Below are positions 5,289-9,596 of a DNA stretch of 9,596 nt, piece after piece (within the stretch, counting starts at the first letter, position 1; every line of letters begins with the position of its first letter). Source of the DNA: Ignavibacteriota bacterium (GTDB taxonomy: Bacteria; Bacteroidota; Ignavibacteria; Tepidaquicellales; Tepidaquicellaceae); assembly GCA_003135995.1 (NCBI GenBank), contig PNBM01000181.1, forward strand, positions 1-9,596, given 5' to 3'. A model generated the notes under the pieces. That model was not told the origin of the DNA. It was given only the letters and a program-made list of their open reading frames with translations, and did no database searches. A program made the position numbers and the translations under genes.

Positions 5289-6875
5289 CTATAATCTTTC
5301 AAATATACATCTTTCTAATTCGATAAAAGTTGAAGTATCTTCCGTAATTAATGTAGAAAGATTTAATTTAAATTTTTCTGAATTTACATTTGTATTAATA
5401 CTACAAAAATTTTTAACTCTTGGGGTTTCATCTTTAATATTCTGATTGTTTAAGTCTGTTATAAAATTGTTATATTCTTCTTCTTTAAATGTTAAACTAT
5501 TAATACTGCAATATTTTTTTAATATCTCCATATCAAATAAATAATTTTCAATTTCCCATCTTTTTAAAACACGATGATTTTTAGGATTATTATTTAAATA
5601 AATTTGCCTATCCTTTTCTGTATTTAATCTACCCGAAGAAATATCTCTGTCTTTTAAAACAAGTATTTCCATTTCATTTAATACTTTAGTAAGTATAGCA
5701 ATTGCAATATCACTACGTTGATCCAATTCGGTATTCCCACCACTAGATACAAATAAAGTTTCAGGATATTTTTCAGAAAATATATTATTATAAACTTTTG
5801 CATCAAAACCATTCTCCTCTCCATCTACTCCTGGTTTATCTTTACCTTCACAATAAATAATTCTTTTTGGACTTATTAACCCTGATAAATCCTCTAAAGC
5901 AGTGAAAAAAATCCTCTGCCAATTTTTTCTTGTAGTTTTAATGGGGATTATTGTTTGGATCCCAGTAAAATAATCTTTTTCTGAAAAATCTAGAATTTGA
6001 GATTTGTCTTTTAATTCTTCTTGTAATGCGCGTAAAAATCCAATACTATATGTACTAAACCAAAGTTGACAATTATTAGGTATTAATTTTTCAATTTCTA
6101 TAATTAATTTCCTTTGAATTGCTGTATTTATGTGCAATTCCGGTTCATCAATACAAAAGACAGTATCATTAAATTCTTTTGTTTTAACAATTAAATCTAT
6201 AATTATATCTACAACTTCCTTTTCCCCTGAAGAAAGATTAGCAAAAGGAAAATTTTTAACATTACCCTTTTTGAAATAAAACTGTCCTTTGCCTTCCCAA
6301 ATATTCCCCAAATCATAAATTTCAATATCCAAAATTTTCGAAAGGATTATATTTATATGATCTATTAATTCTTTTCGAACTTGAGCCCCAGTTTTAGATC
6401 CTGCAAAATATTCCGAATATGACGCGCCTAATAATCTTTTGTAATTAGATTCTAGTCTCGAATCTAAAGCAATTGAACTACACGGTTCATCCTGTGTGTT
6501 GAAAATAGTTGGCATTGCTTCGATATGTTGAACCTTAATTTTTGATGTAAATCTATAAGAAGTTCTTATATAGAAACTTTTTCTATCATAGCTTTCTGGA
6601 AGTGTTGTGACCTGTATTGATTCATTTTTATTATAATTTGTTTTCCTTTTTTTCTCATCTATATAAAAAAAAGCTTTTGAATAAAAGTGAACATCTTCTT
6701 GTTTTGGAGAAAATTTATAATTTTTTGACAATTCTTCAAATGCGTCAAAAATAGAACTCTTGCCACATCCATTTGGTCCAATTAATGCAACAACTTTCTT
6801 TGGATAATCACCTAAATCTATAGTTAAATCATCAAATCGTTTAAATTCCTTTAAATGTAAATTCTTTACTCTCAT
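5289..6875 (-). CDS. ABC-type ATPase fused to TOPRIM (OLD/DUF4435-like)
   Basis: This is a 528-residue protein. The ATPase half has Walker A GPNGCGKS (33-40), the ABC signature LSSGE (214-218) and Walker B VFCIDEPELH (239-248, catalytic E244). The C-terminal half is a TOPRIM domain: IIYCEGKD (339-346, E343), VSSGGN (376-381) and VLKDRD (406-411, D409 and D411). It continues into WEIENYLFD (440-448), a motif I associate with DUF4435-type TOPRIM proteins. Proteins of this design (OLD, GajA, PARIS components) are ATP-controlled nucleases or toxins in anti-phage defence, which is the likely role. The H-loop is unusual: the expected THS reads STYS (274-277), with Tyr276 where the switch histidine normally sits. 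The gene starts 25 bp after the 438-codon gene, suggesting one transcript. No UvrD-type helicase (Gabija) or reverse transcriptase is present. Confident on domains, less so on exact subfamily. Confidence 0.9.
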   Translation of the reverse strand: MRVKNLHLKEFKRFDDLTIDLGDYPKKVVALIGPNGCGKSSIFDAFEELSKNYKFSPKQEDVHFYSKAFFYIDEKKRKTNYNKNESIQVTTLPESYDRKSFYIRTSYRFTSKIKVQHIEAMPTIFNTQDEPCSSIALDSRLESNYKRLLGASYSEYFAGSKTGAQVRKELIDHINIILSKILDIEIYDLGNIWEGKGQFYFKKGNVKNFPFANLSSGEKEVVDIIIDLIVKTKEFNDTVFCIDEPELHINTAIQRKLIIEIEKLIPNNCQLWFSTYSIGFLRALQEELKDKSQILDFSEKDYFTGIQTIIPIKTTRKNWQRIFFTALEDLSGLISPKRIIYCEGKDKPGVDGEENGFDAKVYNNIFSEKYPETLFVSSGGNTELDQRSDIAIAILTKVLNEMEILVLKDRDISSGRLNTEKDRQIYLNNNPKNHRVLKRWEIENYLFDMEILKKYCSINSLTFKEEEYNNFITDLNNQNIKDETPRVKNFCSINTNVNSEKFKLNLSTLITEDTSTFIELERCIFERL

Positions 6876-6900
6876 AATAAATATATTTGCTTAATATATT

Positions 6901-8217
6901 TTATTTTAAAATTTTATTATTTACTAATTCTTCACACTTCTTTAATATTTGAAGTTTATCGTTAAATGGAAGTTCATCAAAATCGGGAACACTTGAACCA
7001 ATTACTTTTACTGGTCCATTACTTGTAATTATATATCCTGGATCGCCTTTCATTTCAATTAAATTAAAATGACTACCACAATTTTTACAATAAATATCTG
7101 ATAACTCGTGTGGAGGTTTCCAATGGTTTGTAGTTCCACACATACATTTCAAATCTATTATTTTATTTGAAGCAATTAAACCCTCAACAATAAAAAAATA
7201 ATATTGATTATTTCTTGTCTTTAAATCTTTGATAATTTTAGAAATAATATCATTAATTAAACTTTGGTATTTGATAAAAACATAATTTTCAAAAACTTTA
7301 TTTAGAGAACAAATAATTGATGGAAGATAAATATTTGCAAAAAATTTAGTCGCGGTTTCAAGAATTTCATATTTAAGCTCGGAAAAATTTTCTGTACTTG
7401 GAAGATAAGGGCTAATATCATCACCAAAAATTACCTCTGCTCCAGCGGAAGTTGAAAAGAATGTAGAAACATATCCAATATGAGTGAATTCTGAAGAAAA
7501 ACTAAAAAGATTTTTTATTTCTTCTTTAAATCCAACATCTGCTGTTAATCCCAAGTTGTCAAAGAGAAAATCAACTTTTTCCCCATATGTCTTTTTTTCA
7601 CATTTTGTTATAGCAGATTCTTGTCCTCGGATTCTTTCATTATAATTAAGATTTTCAAACTCAGTTAATGAATTATGAATCGCGGAATTAAAAAGGGCTG
7701 ATCGAATTGATTTTGTTGCATATTTATTAAAACTATTTAAAGAAGTTAAAACCTGGAAATTTGTTGATTTTGGGTCTAATAATGTAAGTTTATATGAATC
7801 AGTTACTAAGCTGTCAATAAACTGTCTTGCCGATGTTACTAAGTTATTAAAATCAAGAAAGGTCCTTTTAAGTTTTCCGACATCTTCAATATTTATTCCT
7901 TTTCTATCATCAGGTTGGGTAAAAGTAATAAATTTCTCAATAATGCTTATATCATTAAGCAAAATTCTCGGAATGATAGTTCTAAAATAATAAAAAGGTC
8001 TTGTATTATCTTTAAAGTCATTATTTACAGAGATATCATTTTTAAGTTCGTTAATGCATCGATCTTGAATTATATTTAATTTATTAATACTCCAAACAAA
8101 TAAATCATTAACATATTTTATATTATTGCATAAAACTTCATAATTGTTTAATGCTGCCGAAGATTTTCTTTCGGATAAATTTTCTGCAATATTTTTTAAT
8201 ATATCTAATTCATTCAT
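6901..8217 (-). CDS. unrecognised protein with C-terminal zinc ribbon
   Basis: This is a 438-residue protein of no family I recognise. Residues 1-345 appear mostly alpha-helical with no signal peptide or membrane segment. The middle holds SSEFTHIGYVSTFFS (241-255), a compact conserved-looking stretch. The C-terminal part has CMC (358-360) and CKNC (377-380), a CxC-X16-CxxC arrangement that should bind one zinc ion. After it comes a short beta-rich segment (GYIITSNGPVKVIG, 394-407) and a final helix. The zinc ribbon could bind nucleic acid or a partner protein. There is no HEPN R-x4-6-H motif and no nuclease signature. It lies 25 bp upstream of the ATPase-TOPRIM gene on the same strand, with a 159-bp leader of its own, so the two form a likely two-gene operon. 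I infer that it is the sensor, adaptor or regulator of that ATPase. Confidence 0.8.
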   Translation of the reverse strand: MNELDILKNIAENLSERKSSAALNNYEVLCNNIKYVNDLFVWSINKLNIIQDRCINELKNDISVNNDFKDNTRPFYYFRTIIPRILLNDISIIEKFITFTQPDDRKGINIEDVGKLKRTFLDFNNLVTSARQFIDSLVTDSYKLTLLDPKSTNFQVLTSLNSFNKYATKSIRSALFNSAIHNSLTEFENLNYNERIRGQESAITKCEKKTYGEKVDFLFDNLGLTADVGFKEEIKNLFSFSSEFTHIGYVSTFFSTSAGAEVIFGDDISPYLPSTENFSELKYEILETATKFFANIYLPSIICSLNKVFENYVFIKYQSLINDIISKIIKDLKTRNNQYYFFIVEGLIASNKIIDLKCMCGTTNHWKPPHELSDIYCKNCGSHFNLIEMKGDPGYIITSNGPVKVIGSSVPDFDELPFNDKLQILKKCEELVNNKILK

Positions 8218-8269
8218 AATAATGTTTTATAAAAAAATTATTTTTAAGTAAATTAAAGTTTTATTAATT

Positions 8270-8277
8270 CAAACTTA
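8270..8277 (-). promoter_or_regulatory. possible Bacteroidota -7 element TAAGTTTG
   Basis: Read on the minus strand, 8277 to 8270 is TAAGTTTG, which fits the Bacteroidota -7 consensus TAnnTTTG. It is about 53 bases upstream of the start codon of the 438-codon gene, giving a plausible leader of around 40 bases. At the -33 position there is only TTTCG (8299-8295) instead of TTTG, with slightly short spacing. The call depends on the organism being Bacteroidota. It would drive the 438-codon gene and the ATPase gene. Confidence 0.3.
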
Positions 8278-8376
8278 TTTCTTTAATATTTTTACGAAAT
8301 ATTTATAATTCTAATTACCTAAATATTATCAGGGATTTTCCAAACTTGTATTTATTAATTAAATAAATATTTATTA

Positions 8377-9171
8377 TTAAAATCTTTCCAATAAACAATT
8401 TAAATCAATCAATTCAAGACTTTCGTCGTTTTCAGAAAAATAATTAAGATATATTGATACCGGTATTGCAATTATATCTAACCAAATATTATCAGTTCTT
8501 AATTCTAAATAATCACGAATCCATTTATAATTTTCTTCTATCTCTTTAAAACCTTTCTTTTTTTTCAAATAACCACAAAGATTTATTGACTCTAACCAAT
8601 CATCACAAATAAATCCTTGTCTAACTTGAGGAAGAGAAAATAATCTTATACGGCGAATTTCTTTTTCAAGTTTAGTGACAAATCTGACAGGAATTTTTTC
8701 GTATTCATTATATCCTAATTTTACTGCCTCTATAAAAGCTAATAATCTTGATTTATCAATCGTGTAAATATTATTATTCTTATATATTACTTTTATGGGA
8801 TTAAATTCAACAAAATTAAATTTATTTGATTTTATTTTATCTAATATGAAATCATAAGAATCAAATACATTAGATATATTATCAATGCATTCTTTTTCGT
8901 TAGGATAACAATAAATATCTTTTACAGGAACCTCTTTATACCAATTAAGTATTGGATAACCATTTTCATCTTTAGGAAGATCATTAATAGAGATATTATT
9001 ATTTTCTGTATATTTATTTTTTTCTCCATCACAAATTTTTTCAAAACCGGCGCAAAATGTTTTCCAATAATACATTTGTTTATCAAAATCATACTGAAAA
9101 TCCATCATCGGATTTAGATAATTCAATTCTTCAATTTGCTTTTCATTCAAATATTCAAAAGCCCAAATCAT
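8377..9171 (-). CDS. hypothetical protein with weak ParB-like core
   Basis: This is a 264-residue protein. Residues about 122-165 read EFNPIKVIYKNNNIYTIDKSRLLAFIEA... EKIPVRFV. That is the layout of the ParB/sulfiredoxin-like fold: a strand with P-I-x-V, a turn, then a D-x-x-R-L-x-A helix, and an I-P-V strand. The canonical DGHHR/DGNRR motif is reduced to IDKSR (138-142), so the catalytic status is doubtful. The N-terminal 60 residues are aromatic-rich (MIWAFEYLNE, QMYYWKTFC) and the C-terminal 100 residues are helical. It lies 26 bp after the gene that enters from the right edge, so the two probably share a transcript. The ParB-like fold suggests DNA binding, CTP binding or nuclease activity, but none can be claimed here. 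No family was recognised with confidence. The start has an A/T-only leader. Confidence 0.7.
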   Translation of the reverse strand: MIWAFEYLNEKQIEELNYLNPMMDFQYDFDKQMYYWKTFCAGFEKICDGEKNKYTENNNISINDLPKDENGYPILNWYKEVPVKDIYCYPNEKECIDNISNVFDSYDFILDKIKSNKFNFVEFNPIKVIYKNNNIYTIDKSRLLAFIEAVKLGYNEYEKIPVRFVTKLEKEIRRIRLFSLPQVRQGFICDDWLESINLCGYLKKKKGFKEIEENYKWIRDYLELRTDNIWLDIIAIPVSIYLNYFSENDESLELIDLNCLLERF

Positions 9172-9197
9172 TAAATTAAATAATAATTAAAAGAATT

Positions 9198-9596
9198 CTA
9201 TAAATTAAACAAACTCATTTGGTCGTTTTTGTTGAGTTGCCAGTGGTCGAGACCTTCGTGAACGGCGATGTCTTTTAAGACATTGAGAATGGTTTGATGT
9301 TCCGGTGTGACACCGTTTTTGAGTAAAGGCATAATGTTCAATACAATATCATCAAGAGTCGGTTTTTTATTCTCAATTTCCTGACGTCTAAGATATGATA
9401 TTAAATAATTTTTTATACTATAGTTCAAATTAAATTTTATGTTGATTAATATTGAATAAATTCTGGTACGAGCATTAATTGTCATTGAGTTGATATGTGC
9501 ATCTATTGTTCCGGGTTTAAGTTTAGGATAGTTTTTATTAAACCAATTTCGGATTTTTTCACGATTGAATTTTTCGCCTTTTTGGATATTTTCGGA
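9198..9596 (-). CDS. partial gene; C-terminal part only, DUF7669-like
   Basis: The frame is open from the stop at 9198-9200 to the window edge, at least 132 codons. The ATG at 9483-9485 is therefore probably internal. The 37 codons upstream of it read KGEKFNREKIRNWFNKNYPKL (part) and then KPGTIDAHINSMTINARTRI in register, which is one continuous, sensible domain. The pattern, a helix with an NYP turn, then a G-T-I helix and N-x-R-x-R-I, resembles the small DNA-binding-like module (DUF7669-like, from memory) attached to restriction and defence proteins. The protein ends with HWQLNKNDQMSLFNL. The start and N-terminus lie beyond the window. It precedes the 264-codon gene by 26 bp. Its DNA is richer in GC than its neighbour. 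Its role is inferred only from this resemblance. Confidence 0.7.
   Translation of the reverse strand, partial: SENIQKGEKFNREKIRNWFNKNYPKLKPGTIDAHINSMTINARTRIYSILINIKFNLNYSIKNYLISYLRRQEIENKKPTLDDIVLNIMPLLKNGVTPEHQTILNVLKDIAVHEGLDHWQLNKNDQMSLFNL

Noticed and set aside
5289..6875. Direct call as a fused PARIS (AriAB) protein
   Set aside because: The domain order and DUF4435-like motif fit the idea, but the protein looks short for a fusion of both components and has an unrelated partner gene, so I keep only the resemblance.
5289..8217. Gabija (GajAB) or Septu system
   Set aside because: Gabija needs a UvrD-like helicase partner and Septu an HNH protein; the upstream partner here has neither set of motifs.
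6901..8217. HEPN ribonuclease in the 438-residue protein
   Set aside because: No R-x4-6-H motif in a suitable helix was found; the closest R...H pair (172-181) has the wrong spacing.

Overview
The window is AT-rich and every supported gene lies on the minus strand, so transcription runs from high to low coordinates. None of the start codons has a Shine-Dalgarno sequence in front of it; the leaders are nearly pure A/T. Together with the AT-rich codon use and the style of the intergenic repeats, this suggests Bacteroidota or a relative in the same superphylum such as Ignavibacteriota. This is an inference, because no taxonomic marker gene is present.

Right part (about 3225-9596), in transcription order: the 3' end of a gene that enters from beyond the window (its frame stays open to base 9596); after 26 bp a 264-codon gene with a weak ParB-like core; after 159 bp an unrecognised 438-codon gene with a C-terminal CxC/CxxC zinc ribbon; after 25 bp a 528-codon ABC-type ATPase fused to a TOPRIM (OLD/DUF4435-like) domain; after 266 bp tcmP, the three-Cys-motif partner; and 4 bp later the three-Cys-motif DUF5131 (Gp37/Gp68) protein. 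After another 137 bp comes a DUF3800 gene at 2317-3087, possibly coupled by a one-base overlap to a small doubtful ORF. The gene content looks like a defence or accessory island. The best candidate for an undescribed system is the 438-codon + ATPase-TOPRIM pair (5289-8217). It has the layout of a two-component anti-phage module, but the partner belongs to no family I recognise.

Left part (1-2316) is mostly non-coding. It has two small phage-like genes: a terminase-small-subunit-like protein (1067-1435) and a helix-turn-helix protein (250-726). Between and around them is unusual repeat DNA: a degenerate 11-bp array (152-250), a 75-bp tandem repeat built from 10-bp subunits (746 to about 1010), AAGATT and GAAATAG arrays (1418-1523), and duplicated ATCCCGAT hairpins with AAATTGG repeats (1894-2058). 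The octamer TAAGAGCA follows several unrelated short-period arrays. The stretch 1436-2110 holds no convincing gene; it contains these repeats, an AT-rich hairpin and one conspicuous GC-rich patch.

No rRNA, tRNA, transposase, integrase or CRISPR array was found. Family assignments come from motif recognition by eye, not database searches.
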